Shown: positions 9,107 to 17,890 of the stretch, one piece after another
Layout: each line of letters starts with the position of its first letter
Numbering within the stretch: the stretch's first letter is position 1
Assembly (NCBI RefSeq): GCF_015841355.1
Contig: NZ_CP064908.1
Location: 1,798,001-1,862,000, forward strand
Origin: Synechococcus sp. CBW1107
Lineage (GTDB): Bacteria; Cyanobacteriota; Cyanobacteriia; PCC-6307; Cyanobiaceae
Length of the DNA: 64,000 bases
Reading direction: 5' to 3'
Notes under the pieces: generated by a model
Seen by the model: the letters and a program-made list of their open reading frames with translations, nothing else
The model's database searches: none
What the model was told of the DNA's origin: nothing
Translations under genes and position numbers: made by a program

Positions 9107-9115
9107 GCTCAGGGC

Positions 9116-9784
9116 TCAGAGCAGGGCGAGGCTGCCGGCGTAGCCCTCCGGCAGGTGCAGATCGTGCAGCTCCAGCCCTGGTGGTGGCGGGGCGCCGGCT
9201 GCGGCGAGGCCGAGTCCCGTGGCTTTCAGCCCAGCCTCAAGCCGGCACCACTGCTGCAGAAAGCCGCCCAGCTGCTCCTCGGGTGGCAGCGCCAGCAGGG
9301 CTTCACAGTCACCGCTGGACAGATGGCGGCGGGCGATCGCCTCCCAGTTGGGGAGCGGCCGCTGCCGCTCCACATCCACCCCCACCGGCCGCTCGGGATG
9401 GAGGGCCAGCAGCACCAGAGCGCCCGAATGGGCCAGGTTGAACTGGAGGGTGTCCTGGCTTCCGAGCCCCTCCAGGGCTGGCTTTCCCTGGGGTCCGAGG
9501 CAGAAGCGCAACCGGGCGGGCTCCAGCCCCAGAGCCTGTCCCAGCCGCATCCGCAGCAGGCCCCGGCCCAGCAGGAAGCGGTCCTGGTCCTTGGGCTGAC
9601 GCCAGCGCCGCAGCCGCTGATGCTCGTCGCTGGAGAGCAGTGCCAGCAGCTCCACCCGCCGCGGGGGGGTGAGCCAGGCCAGCCCCGCCAGCCAGACCGT
9701 GGCCGGCAGCCCAGGCTGCTCCAGGCGGTGCGGCGCGGCCTGGTCGGGGTCGACGGGGGCGGTGGGGTTGCTGGACTCGATCAC
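9116..9784 (-). CDS. 4'-phosphopantetheinyl transferase (Sfp type)
   Basis: 222 residues, the size of Sfp/HetI enzymes. It moves phosphopantetheine from CoA to carrier proteins. The first catalytic motif is VGVDVERQRP; the second is WCRLEAGLKATGLGL, corresponding to the usual WxxKEAxxK, here with Arg in place of the first Lys. NLAHSGALVLLAL precedes them as expected. The GTG start overlaps the stop of the upstream gene by 4 nt (GTGA), so the two are coupled. Confidence 0.9.
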   Translation of the reverse strand: MIESSNPTAPVDPDQAAPHRLEQPGLPATVWLAGLAWLTPPRRVELLALLSSDEHQRLRRWRQPKDQDRFLLGRGLLRMRLGQALGLEPARLRFCLGPQGKPALEGLGSQDTLQFNLAHSGALVLLALHPERPVGVDVERQRPLPNWEAIARRHLSSGDCEALLALPPEEQLGGFLQQWCRLEAGLKATGLGLAAAGAPPPPGLELHDLHLPEGYAGSLALL

Positions 9785-10230
9785 GAGGGCTCATCTGGCC
9801 CGGCGGGATCCGGCCGCAGCCGGGGCCCGGCCGATCGCCAGTAGCGGCTGAAGCGGCGCAGGTCCACCTCCTGCGGCAGGTCCACGAAGGGTTCGGGCTC
9901 CAGCACCTGCAGGGGCAGGGCGGCGGCCACGGTCGCGGCGATGGTCCCCAGCTGGGGGTCCACCCAGGCGCTGGTCACCACCCCATCGGCTTGGTGGCGG
10001 GCGGCGAAGGCCAGCACCTCCTCGGCTCCATCGCCCTGGCGGATCGTGACCGGCAGCTCCAGGAGGCACTCGTAGAGGAAGACGATCCGCTTGAGGCTGA
10101 TCGGTCCGCCGGCGCCCTCCAGCAGCCCCGGCTCGAAGACGAACACGGCCGGCCGGCCCGGATGGGCCAGCAGGGCGGGATTGGCCGGACCCAGGGCCTC
10201 GGCGTGGATCCAGAGAACCGGACAGTCCAT
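9781..10230 (-). CDS. Stand-alone photolyase antenna-domain-like protein
   Basis: 149 residues from an ATG at 10230. The alternation of hydrophobic strands with segments such as VLWIHAEALGPANPAL, AVFVFEPGLLEG, RIVFLYECLLEL and DGVVTSAWVDPQ follows the alpha/beta Rossmann-like N-terminal domain of photolyases (compare VTGVFVFDPALLEAPDLSP in the full photolyase at 5166). There is no FAD domain. The gene starts 2 nt after the stop of a FAD-domain protein, so the two halves of a photolyase appear as separate proteins in reversed order. Domain assignment is by similarity I can read, not by a search. Confidence 0.7.
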   Translation of the reverse strand: MDCPVLWIHAEALGPANPALLAHPGRPAVFVFEPGLLEGAGGPISLKRIVFLYECLLELPVTIRQGDGAEEVLAFAARHQADGVVTSAWVDPQLGTIAATVAAALPLQVLEPEPFVDLPQEVDLRRFSRYWRSAGPRLRPDPAGPDEPS

Positions 10231-10232
10231 GC

Positions 10233-11171
10233 TCAGCTCGTCTCGCCTCTGGCCGACCTGCCTCTGGCCTGCCCCCCGCCTTGCGGCGTGGAGAACAGGC
10301 GGGTCTGCAAGGCCTCGTAGCTGTCCTCGAAGGGACAGGCCTCCGCGGCCGGACAGCCCGGGCAATGGCGCCCCGCGCCGAAGCGCTCCAGGTTGGCGCG
10401 GTTGAACAGGTAAGGCTTGGAGCTGAAGCTGCTGGCCACCCACTGCCAGCTGAGGTTGTTGCTGGCGGCATCGCCATCGACCAGGTGGCGCAGGAACCAG
10501 CGGGCCCCCGCCTGCCAGCGGACCCGCCGCCAGTGCACCACGTAGGCGGCCAGCCACATCCGGGCGTGGTTGTGCAGCCAGCCGGTGTCCATCAGCTGGC
10601 GCGCGAAGGCATCGATGCAGGCCAGGCCGCTGCGGCCCTCGCGGATGTCGTCCGGCAGCTCCCAGGCGTAGGCCGCTTCGGGGTGGCCGGTCTTGAGCGG
10701 CTCCTGGTTCTCCCAGATGCCATCGCCCAGGCGGATCCAGAGCCGCTGCCAGTAGTCACGCCAGGCCAGCTCCTGCAGCAGCTTCTCGTTCACGGGCCCG
10801 GGCCCGGGCCCACGGCCCATCCGATCCAGCACTACATCACGCACCTGAGCCAGGGTCAGAACCCCGTGGCGGATGTAGGGGGAGAGACCGCTCACCGCGC
10901 CATCGAGGTGGTTGCGGCTGGCGGCATAGCGCACCGGGTTGAGGGCCGCCAACGCCGCCAGCGCCGGCTCCGAGCCCCCCCGGATCGGGCTGGCTCCGCC
11001 TCCGGCCTGGGGAAAGCGGGCCGCCAGCTCCCGCACGAGGGCGTCGCGGACTGGGAACTGGCGCGGCAGATCGTCGCTGCTTCCGGGCCAGCCCAGGGGC
11101 ACGCCGGCGAGGACTGCGGCGCCGGGTTGATGAGAAGTCGTCGGACCTGGCTGAGGAGTGCTTGATGTCAT
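10233..11171 (-). CDS. Photolyase/cryptochrome FAD-binding-domain protein
   Basis: 312 residues from an ATG at 11171. The whole recognisable part is the helical FAD domain: LNPVRYAASRNHLDGAVSGLSPYIRHG, LLQELAWRDYWQRLW, GRSGLACIDAFARQL, TGWLHNHARMWLAAYVVH, and HLVDGDAASNNLSWQWVASSFSSKPY. A C-terminal pair in CPGCPAAEACPF adds three cysteines. It lacks the N-terminal antenna domain, which seems to be supplied by the next gene. It is divergent from fabI, with about 88 nt between starts. Confidence 0.9.
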   Translation of the reverse strand: MTSSTPQPGPTTSHQPGAAVLAGVPLGWPGSSDDLPRQFPVRDALVRELAARFPQAGGGASPIRGGSEPALAALAALNPVRYAASRNHLDGAVSGLSPYIRHGVLTLAQVRDVVLDRMGRGPGPGPVNEKLLQELAWRDYWQRLWIRLGDGIWENQEPLKTGHPEAAYAWELPDDIREGRSGLACIDAFARQLMDTGWLHNHARMWLAAYVVHWRRVRWQAGARWFLRHLVDGDAASNNLSWQWVASSFSSKPYLFNRANLERFGAGRHCPGCPAAEACPFEDSYEALQTRLFSTPQGGGQARGRSARGETS

Positions 11172-11259
11172 CGGTGGGTGCGGGCGCTGGTCTGTGGGCG
11201 ACGGAAGCGGTGGAGGAGAATCGCCCCACTGTTCCTGGCCGGCACTCGGCGCCTTCCCC

Positions 11260-12042
11260 ATGCTCCTTGATCTGCGCGGCAAGAAAGCCCTCGTCACGGG
11301 CATCGCCAACAACCGCTCGATCGCCTGGGGGATCGCCCAGCAGCTGGCTGCGGCCGGCTGCGAGCTGGGAGTCACCTATCTGCCCGATGAGAAGGGCCGC
11401 TTCGAAGGCAAGGTGCGTGACCTCACCGCGCCGCTGAACCCCACCTTGTTCGAGCCCCTGAATGTGCAGGAGCCGGCCCAGATCGAGGCGGTGTTCGAGC
11501 GGGTGAAGGAGCAGTGGGGCTCGATCGATGTGCTCGTGCACTGCCTCGCCTTCGCCGGCAAGGACGAGCTGATCGGCAACTACTCCGACATCAGCCCGGA
11601 GGGCTTCGCCAGGGCCCTGGAGGTGAGTGCCTACTCCCTGGCCCCCCTCTGCCGTCACGCCAAGCCCCTGTTCAGTGAGGGCGCCAGCGTGATCACCCTC
11701 AGCTATCTGGGCGCCGAGCGGGCGATCCCCAACTACAACGTCATGGGTGTGGCCAAGGCGGCCCTCGAGGCGTCGGTGCGCTATCTGGCCGCCGAGCTGG
11801 GCCCCGAGAAGCAGGTGCGGGTGAATGCGATCAGTGCCGGTCCGATCCGCACCCTGGCCAGCTCGGCGATCGGGGGCATTCTCGAGATGATCCACAACGT
11901 GGAGGAGAAGGCTCCGCTCAAGCGCACCGTCACCCAGGACGAGGTCGGGGCCACCGCCGCGTTCCTGGCCAGCCCCCTGGCCTCCGGCATCACCGGCCAG
12001 GTGATCTACGTGGACGCCGGCTACTGCATCACGGGGATGTGA
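11260..12042 (+). CDS. fabI: Enoyl-[acyl-carrier-protein] reductase (NADH)
   Basis: 260 residues, standard FabI length. It reduces enoyl-ACP in type II fatty acid elongation. The N-terminus MLLDLRGKKALVTGIANNRSI carries the atypical GxxxxxSxA cofactor motif of FabI, and the catalytic Tyr-x6-Lys is seen in NYNVMGVAK. The end [19 protein letters not shown] is typical. The 3' end overlaps the convergent carbonic anhydrase gene by 14 nt. Confidence 0.97.
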   Translation: MLLDLRGKKALVTGIANNRSIAWGIAQQLAAAGCELGVTYLPDEKGRFEGKVRDLTAPLNPTLFEPLNVQEPAQIEAVFERVKEQWGSIDVLVHCLAFAGKDELIGNYSDISPEGFARALEVSAYSLAPLCRHAKPLFSEGASVITLSYLGAERAIPNYNVMGVAKAALEASVRYLAAELGPEKQVRVNAISAGPIRTLASSAIGGILEMIHNVEEKAPLKRTVTQDEVGATAAFLASPLASGITGQVIYVDAGYCITGM

Positions 12043-12649
12043 TCAGGGCCTCCGAGCGCATCGGCATCACCGATCCCATCCAGTCGATGCTGGTGGTATG
12101 GAGGTTGTAGAAAGCGGCCTCCACCTGGAGGCGGCCGCCGCGCATCAGATCGGTGAGCAGCACGCTGGAGTCGACGAGGTTGCGGGCCGCATTCAGGGTG
12201 TGATGGCGGGAGGCCTGCTCCAGGTCGTTGTGGCCGCCGAGGTGGAGCAGTTCCATGCGCAGCTGCCCCACCACCTGGGCCAGGCTCGGGGTGAGCGTCA
12301 GCGCCGGGTTCAGGGCCGCCTCCACCGCGCCGCAGCGCTCATGGCCGAGCACCACGATCACGGGCACGCCCAGATGGGCCACGGCGTACTCCAGCGAGGC
12401 GATCGCCGCGGTGGTGGAGAGGGTGCCGGCGTTGCGCACCACGAACAGGTCGCCGAAGCCCGTGTCGAACAGCAGTTCCACCGGCACCCGTGAATCGGCG
12501 CAGCCCAGCACCGCGGCGGTGGGGTGCTGGCCCGACTCCACCTCGAGCATGCGTTCGCGGCTGCTGTGGGGATGGAGGGATTCACCGTCGAGGAAGCGCC
12601 GGTGACCCGCTCGCAGTTCGGCGAGCACCGCCTGGGGACAGTTGTTCAA
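12029..12649 (-). CDS. Beta-class carbonic anhydrase
   Basis: 206 residues from a TTG at 12649. It interconverts CO2 and bicarbonate. Zinc ligands and the Asp-Arg dyad are visible: Cys50, Asp52 and Arg54 in GCADSR, and His103 and Cys106 in [13 protein letters not shown]. No signal peptide or carboxysome-targeting extension is seen, so it is probably cytoplasmic and not the carboxysomal CsoSCA or CcaA form (inference). Confidence 0.93.
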   Translation of the reverse strand: MNNCPQAVLAELRAGHRRFLDGESLHPHSSRERMLEVESGQHPTAAVLGCADSRVPVELLFDTGFGDLFVVRNAGTLSTTAAIASLEYAVAHLGVPVIVVLGHERCGAVEAALNPALTLTPSLAQVVGQLRMELLHLGGHNDLEQASRHHTLNAARNLVDSSVLLTDLMRGGRLQVEAAFYNLHTTSIDWMGSVMPMRSEALITSP

Positions 12650-12735
12650 GCAGCGGCCGGATCGGTGGCGGCGATTGTGGACCGATTCCGGTCTCCGGCT
12701 TCGGCATGATTGGTACAGTCCCGCCCTGTTGCCCC

Positions 12736-13383
12736 GTGTCCTCCCTTCCGGACCTCGATCACGGCAGCAGCGGCGGCCGCAGTGGCAGCGTCCACCGCGT
12801 GACCGGTGAAACGGACGTGCGCGTGCGCCTGGGCCTCGATGGCCGTGGCCGCTGCCGGGTGAGCACCGGTGTGCCCTTTCTCGATCACATGCTCCACCAG
12901 CTCGCCAGCCACGGCCTGCTCGACCTGGAGATCAGCGCCGAGGGTGACACCCACATCGATGACCACCACACCAACGAGGACGTGGGCATCGCCGTTGGCC
13001 AGGCCCTGGCCCAGGCCCTGGGCAGCCGCAAGGGCATCCACCGCTTCGGGCACTTCACTGCGCCCCTGGATGAGGCTCTGGTGCAGGTGGTGCTCGACTG
13101 CTCCGGCCGGCCCCATCTCAGCTACGGCCTGGTGATTCCGGGCCAGCGCATCGGCACCTACGACACCGAACTGGTGCGCGAGTTCTTCGTGGCGGTGGTG
13201 AACAACTCCGGCCTCACGCTGCACATCCGCCAGCTCGACGGCCTCAATTCCCACCACATCGTGGAGGCCTGCTTCAAGGCCTTCGCCCGGGCCCTGCGCC
13301 AGGCGGTGGAGATCGATCCGCGCCGCGCCGGCGAGGTGCCCAGCAGCAAGGGCGTGCTGGAGCAGGCGGGCGCTCTCGGCTGA
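12736..13383 (+). CDS. hisB: Imidazoleglycerol-phosphate dehydratase
   Basis: 215 residues from a GTG at 12736; an in-frame ATG at 12706 is an alternative. It catalyses the sixth step of histidine synthesis and binds two Mn ions. The metal motifs are intact: [23 protein letters not shown], and [17 protein letters not shown]. It is the monofunctional form usual in cyanobacteria. It is divergent from the carbonic anhydrase gene. Confidence 0.97.
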   Translation: MSSLPDLDHGSSGGRSGSVHRVTGETDVRVRLGLDGRGRCRVSTGVPFLDHMLHQLASHGLLDLEISAEGDTHIDDHHTNEDVGIAVGQALAQALGSRKGIHRFGHFTAPLDEALVQVVLDCSGRPHLSYGLVIPGQRIGTYDTELVREFFVAVVNNSGLTLHIRQLDGLNSHHIVEACFKAFARALRQAVEIDPRRAGEVPSSKGVLEQAGALG

Positions 13384-13444
13384 CACGACTCGCGTCGTCA
13401 CACTCCGTTACGTGATGATGGAGGGACACCAGCGCGAGTGAGCG

Positions 13445-14977
13445 ATGACCATCGCCCCCAGTCGACCCGAACCCGGCAAGGCCGCAGCGGCCTCCCTGCC
13501 CGGCTACGACCGCGCCGACTGGGCCAGTGCCTTCCGCAATGTGGGCACGGAACTCACCTCCGTGCCCCTGGCCGCCTCCAGCGGCAGCATCCCGCCGGAG
13601 CTCAACGGCAGCCTCTACCGCAACGGTCCTGGGCGCCTGGAGCGCGGCGGCCACTGGGTGCATCACCCCTTTGATGGCGACGGCATGATCACCGCCGTGC
13701 GCTTCGAGGGCGGCGAGGCCCTGCTGAGCAACCGTTTCGTGCGCACGGAGGGCTGGCTGGCGGAGGAGAAGGCCGGCAAGGTCCTCTACCGCGGCGTCTT
13801 TGGCAGCCAGAAGCCCGGCGGGCCTTTGGCCAATGCCTTCGACCTGCGGCTCAAGAACATCGCCAACACCCACGTGGTGCGGCTGGGCGAGAAGCTGCTG
13901 GCCCTCTGGGAGGCCAGCTCGCCCCACAGCCTCGATCCCACCAGCCTAGAAACCGAAGGTGTCGAACTCCTCGGCGGTGCACTTGCCGAGGGTGAGGCCT
14001 TCAGCGCCCACCCGCGCTTCGATCCCGGCCACCACGGCCAGGAACGCATGGTGACCTTCGGCGTCAAGGCCGGCCCGCGCAGCACCATCCGCCTGATGGA
14101 GTTCGATGCCAGCCCCGGGGCCACCGCGGGCCAGCTGGTGGCCGATCAGAAGCGCAGTTTCAATGGCTTCGCCTTCCTCCACGATTTCGCCATCACCGCG
14201 AACTGGGCGGTGTTTCTGCAGAACGCCATGAGCTTCAATCCGCTGGGTTTCGTGCTCGGCTGGAAAGGGGCGGCCCAGTGCCTGGACTCCAAGCCGGGCG
14301 AGAGCGGTCAGTTCTGGTTGATCCCCCGCTCCGGCGAGGGCGAGCCACTGCAGGTGAGCGCCCCTGAGGGCTTCGTGTTCCACCACCTCAATGCCTTCGA
14401 GGATCCCTCAGCCGGTGCGGCCGGCCAGGTGGTGGTGGATTCGATCTTCTACGACGATTTCCCCTCGATCGGTCCTGGCGTTGATTTCCGCGCCGTCGAT
14501 TTCGACACCCTGCCGGTCGGCCAGCTCAAGCGCTGCCGCATCGACCTGGCCAGCGGTGAGGTGAGCACGGAACTGCTGGAGGAGAGCTGCTGCGAGTTCG
14601 CCATGGTCAACCCCCGGCGGGTGGGTCTTGAGGCCCGCTACGCCTGGATGGCCGTCACCGAGCAGGAGCGGGGCAATGCTCCCCTGCAGGCCATCGAGAA
14701 GCTGGATCTGAGCAGCGGCGAGCGCTGTGTCTGGAGCGCCGCTCCCCGCGGATTCGTGAGCGAGCCCGTGATGGTGCCGCGCCCCCGGCAGGGGACGGAA
14801 GCCGATCAACCCGCCGAGGACGACGGCTGGATCCTCTGCGTGGTCTGGAACGGGGCGCGCTGCGCCAGCGACCTGGTGATCCTCAACGCCGCCGACCTCT
14901 CGGAGCAGGCGGTTCTGCCCATGCCGCTGGCCCTGCCCCACGGCCTGCACGGCAGCTGGGCGGCCGCCGCAGCATGA
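13445..14977 (+). CDS. Carotenoid oxygenase (apocarotenoid cleavage, RPE65 family)
   Basis: 510 residues. Family marks include the N-terminal LNGSLYRNGPGRLERGG, HHPFDGDGMITAV, NTHVVRLGEKLLALWEASSP, FLHDFAITANWAVFLQNA with an iron-binding His, VFHHLNAFED, and the C-terminal LPHGLHGSW His. The length and propeller motifs fit apocarotenoid-15,15'-oxygenase-like enzymes, which cleave apocarotenals or carotenoids. Its last codons overlap the next gene's start (ATGA). Confidence 0.95.
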   Translation: MTIAPSRPEPGKAAAASLPGYDRADWASAFRNVGTELTSVPLAASSGSIPPELNGSLYRNGPGRLERGGHWVHHPFDGDGMITAVRFEGGEALLSNRFVRTEGWLAEEKAGKVLYRGVFGSQKPGGPLANAFDLRLKNIANTHVVRLGEKLLALWEASSPHSLDPTSLETEGVELLGGALAEGEAFSAHPRFDPGHHGQERMVTFGVKAGPRSTIRLMEFDASPGATAGQLVADQKRSFNGFAFLHDFAITANWAVFLQNAMSFNPLGFVLGWKGAAQCLDSKPGESGQFWLIPRSGEGEPLQVSAPEGFVFHHLNAFEDPSAGAAGQVVVDSIFYDDFPSIGPGVDFRAVDFDTLPVGQLKRCRIDLASGEVSTELLEESCCEFAMVNPRRVGLEARYAWMAVTEQERGNAPLQAIEKLDLSSGERCVWSAAPRGFVSEPVMVPRPRQGTEADQPAEDDGWILCVVWNGARCASDLVILNAADLSEQAVLPMPLALPHGLHGSWAAAAA

Positions 14978-15465
14978 GAACCGCCCCCTTGCGCCCCCTG
15001 AGGCTTCTGGCGCTGCTCGGAGCCCAGCTGCTCGTCTGGCTGTCGCTGCTGGGCCACCCCGGCGCGGCTCAGGCTTCTCTGCTGCATGTTTCCGGTGCGC
15101 CGCCCGCGGATCTCGGTCTGCACGAGGGTCGGCTCAGGCCCTGCTCCAGCCCGGCGCACTGCGCTCGCCAGGACTGGCCCCTGGCTGATCCGGCTGCGGC
15201 TCTCCAGCAGCTGGCCCTGGAACTGGAGACCACCCCTGGAGTCCAGATCGAAACCAGGGTGGGGTCCCCCCAGCTCAGCTATCTGCATGCCACCGCCGAG
15301 AGCCGGCTGTTCGGCTTTGTCGATGATCTGGAACTGGCGCTGGATGACTCCAGGTCCAGCCTTCAGGCGCGCTCGGAATCCCGCCTGGGGGACTCCGACC
15401 TGGGTGTGAATGCCCGCCGGCTCGAGGCGCTGCGCCTGAGTCTCAGCCCCGTTGGTGGCGGCTGA
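14974..15465 (+). CDS. DUF1499 family protein with signal peptide
   Basis: 163 residues. An N-terminal signal peptide (hydrophobic LRLLALLGAQLLVWLSLLG, ending near AAQAS) suggests export. DUF1499 marks are LRPCSSPAHCARQDW, LSYLHATAESRLFGFVDDLEL and LGDSDLGVNARRLEALR. The function is unknown. It overlaps the carotenoid oxygenase gene by 4 nt, so it is likely co-transcribed, and overlaps the convergent Nif11-like gene by 23 nt. Confidence 0.85.
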   Translation: MRTAPLRPLRLLALLGAQLLVWLSLLGHPGAAQASLLHVSGAPPADLGLHEGRLRPCSSPAHCARQDWPLADPAAALQQLALELETTPGVQIETRVGSPQLSYLHATAESRLFGFVDDLELALDDSRSSLQARSESRLGDSDLGVNARRLEALRLSLSPVGGG

Positions 15466-15607
15466 GGGTGGCCGCGGAGAACACATGGCCCCTCTCCAGG
15501 GCGATGGCGGCCACGGCGCTGGCATCGGCGGCGCTGTCCACCCGCTGGCGCAGGGCGGCATCGGCTTCCACTTCGATCAGGAAGGCACTCAGCTGAGCTT
15601 TGGACAT
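15443..15607 (-). CDS. Nif11-like small peptide
   Basis: 54 residues from an ATG at 15607. The pattern MSKAQLSAFLIEVEADAALR, then AADASAVAAIALERGHVFSA, matches the Nif11 domain (F-L-x-V-x-x-D-x-x-L ... A-A-D-x-x-x-V-x-x-I-A-x-x-x-G), which serves as leader for cyanobacterial prochlorosin-type RiPPs and also occurs alone. No Gly-Gly cleavage site or Cys-rich core follows, so this looks like a stand-alone Nif11 protein or a shortened precursor. It lies 34 nt downstream of the DUF389 gene on the same strand. Confidence 0.7.
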   Translation of the reverse strand: MSKAQLSAFLIEVEADAALRQRVDSAADASAVAAIALERGHVFSAATLSRHQRG

Positions 15608-15641
15608 CGGTGGTGCCTTTGGTGGTGCGTACCTCTCCTTG

Positions 15642-16757
15642 CTACTCCGGCGGCGGCGGCGGCGCCACGGGCCGGCTGCCCGCTCCAGGTGCGGCCGGCG
15701 GTGGCCTGGGCGGCTCGGGGGCGGTCGTTCCAGCGGGCGGCAGTGGCAACTTTCCGTTCTCGGGCTGGGGATTGGGTGCCGTCTCAGGACCCACCACTTC
15801 CACAGCCGAGCGCTCGACCACCAGGCGAAAGCGCAGCCCCTGACGCTCGTTGACCAGCTTCTGCACCGCCGCCACCTGCTTCGGACTGGGCACATCCGGC
15901 CGGCTGGCCCTCACCACCACCCGGATCAGGGGGGGATTCTGGTTCCAGTCGATGGTCATCCCATCGAGCTGGGCCTCCTGGCCCAGGGTGACGGTCTCGC
16001 GCACCAGCAGGGTCTGGATCGTGTCCTGCAACTGGCGCTGCAGCGTCTGCTGACGGGCCCGGCGCACCAGATCAAGGAAGCTGCTGGTGAGCGGAACCAC
16101 AAGCACGGCCGTCAGGGCGAGGCTGATCAGGCTGAGCCGGCTGCGGCGCATGTGGTGACGCAGCCCGGGCCCTGATTTGGCCAGCACCACCAGGCAGCCG
16201 CTGAGGATGCCCATCAGGTTGGTGAGGTAGAGCAGGCCCGCGCCCAGGGCCAGGCTCCACCTGTCGGCGGAGAGCAGCAGCCCCATCACGCACACCGGTG
16301 GCACCAGGGCCACGGCGATGGCCGTTCCAGCCAGCGAGGACACGGCTTCGCTGCGCACCTTGGCGTAGGCGGCGATGCCACCCGCCACCAGGGCGATGCC
16401 CAGATCCAGCAGGTTCGGCGACGTGCGCGAGAGCACCTCGTTGCCGAAATCCGGCAAGCCGGCGAGTTTACCCAGCAGCAGCGACAGGGTGACAGTGATC
16501 ACGGCCCCCACGAACAGGGTCACCAGCCCCTGGATCACCTGGGGCAGGCGACCCCGCAAGATGCCGAAGGCGGTGGCCCGCAGCGGCGTGATCCAGGGGG
16601 CGATGATCATGGCCCCGATCACCACCGCGGCACTGTTGGCCAGCAGACCGAGGGTGGCGATCAGGGTGGAGCCGAGGGTGAGCACAACGAACACCTGATC
16701 CAGCCGGGCGTCCTGCTGAAATTCGGTGAGCAGCCGCCGCATGCGCTGACGTGGCAC
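15642..16757 (-). CDS. DUF389 family membrane protein
   Basis: 371 residues from a GTG at 16757. Six or so membrane segments include VFVVLTLGSTLIATLGLLAN, GAMIIAPWITPLRATAFGI and ALVAGGIAAYAKVRSE, all typical of DUF389 (TIGR00341-type) proteins. The last third is soluble, and the C-terminus is a Pro-rich tail. The function is not established. It stands in a block of membrane genes and is divergent from a MscS-type channel. Confidence 0.85.
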   Translation of the reverse strand: MPRQRMRRLLTEFQQDARLDQVFVVLTLGSTLIATLGLLANSAAVVIGAMIIAPWITPLRATAFGILRGRLPQVIQGLVTLFVGAVITVTLSLLLGKLAGLPDFGNEVLSRTSPNLLDLGIALVAGGIAAYAKVRSEAVSSLAGTAIAVALVPPVCVMGLLLSADRWSLALGAGLLYLTNLMGILSGCLVVLAKSGPGLRHHMRRSRLSLISLALTAVLVVPLTSSFLDLVRRARQQTLQRQLQDTIQTLLVRETVTLGQEAQLDGMTIDWNQNPPLIRVVVRASRPDVPSPKQVAAVQKLVNERQGLRFRLVVERSAVEVVGPETAPNPQPENGKLPLPPAGTTAPEPPRPPPAAPGAGSRPVAPPPPPE

Positions 16758-16861
16758 CGGGCGCTGTTGCGCTCGGCTGCTCAGACCCGTGGGAAGAAGC
16801 GGTGTGATGGCCTGAGCGGATCAGAACTGGCCACCTTAAGCTCATTCTCCAGGCTGATTCG

Positions 16862-17848
16862 TTGGTCCAGGGGCGAAGCTGGAGCTCTCCTCGTCGTCGG
16901 CGTCCGGTGCAAGCGCTGTTGCCCCAGCTGGTCCTGGCTGTTCCCTGGTGGCAGGAACCAGGGATTCAGAAACTGATGGCGGCCCTGGTGGGTCTGGTGC
17001 TGATCGTCCTGGCTGTGCGCCTGGCCCAGCACTACATCACCCGCAATCTCAAGGATTCGGACAGCCGCTACTACGGCCGCAAGCTGATCACCTTCGGGGG
17101 CTATCTGGCGGCGATCCTGCTGGTGTCGCTCGTCTACCGCGACCGGCTGGTGGGGTTGACGGTGGCGATCGGTGTGGCCAGTGCCGGCATCGCCTTCGCT
17201 CTGCAGGAGGTGATCGGCAGTGTCGCCGGCTGGATTGCGATTTCCTTTGGGGGTTTCTACAAGCCAGGAGATCGTGTCCAGCTCGGCGGCATCAAGGGGG
17301 ATGTCATCGACATCGGCATTCTCAGGACCACCATGATGGAGCTTGGCGAATGGGTCGACTCCGATCTCTACAGCGGTCGGGTGGTGCGAATCGCCAACAG
17401 TTTTGTCTTCAAGGAACCTGTCTTCAACTACTCCGGTGACTTCCCTTTCCTCTGGGACGAGATCAAGGTGCCGGTCAAACATGGATGTGATCATCGTCTG
17501 GCCCGGACGATTCTCGAGCAGGCGGTGAACGATCTCTATACCGACGAGTTGATGCAGGCCTCCCGCCAGGCCTGGCAGCAGTTGATCCGGCGTTATCTGC
17601 TCGAGTCCGCCAGTCTGGAGCCGGCCGTCAGTCTGGTGGTGACCGACAACTGGCTGTCCTTCACCGTGCGCTACATCGTGGATTGCAAACGCAGGCGCAT
17701 CACCAAAGATCTGCTCTACACCAACATCCTGGACGCGTTCGAGGCCAGTCAGGGTCGGATCGGCATCGCTTCCACCACGGTCCATCTGGTGGAGATTCCC
17801 CCGCTCGATGTACGCCTCAACGATGGCAAGGCCCCGGAAAGAAGTTAA
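16862..17848 (+). CDS. MscS-family mechanosensitive channel (small form)
   Basis: 328 residues from a TTG at 16862; a GTG at 16907 is a likely alternative start. Two or three N-terminal membrane segments precede the pore-lining region VAIGVASAGIAFALQEVIGSVAGWIAI and the beta domain GFYKPGDRVQLGGIKGDVIDIGILRTT, the core MscS signature. It would open under membrane tension after osmotic downshock. It differs in sequence from the other three MscS genes nearby. Confidence 0.88.
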   Translation: MVQGRSWSSPRRRRPVQALLPQLVLAVPWWQEPGIQKLMAALVGLVLIVLAVRLAQHYITRNLKDSDSRYYGRKLITFGGYLAAILLVSLVYRDRLVGLTVAIGVASAGIAFALQEVIGSVAGWIAISFGGFYKPGDRVQLGGIKGDVIDIGILRTTMMELGEWVDSDLYSGRVVRIANSFVFKEPVFNYSGDFPFLWDEIKVPVKHGCDHRLARTILEQAVNDLYTDELMQASRQAWQQLIRRYLLESASLEPAVSLVVTDNWLSFTVRYIVDCKRRRITKDLLYTNILDAFEASQGRIGIASTTVHLVEIPPLDVRLNDGKAPERS

Positions 17849-17890
17849 GGCGCTGATGCTCAATGAAGAATCGCCAGGGGAGCCTCTCCT

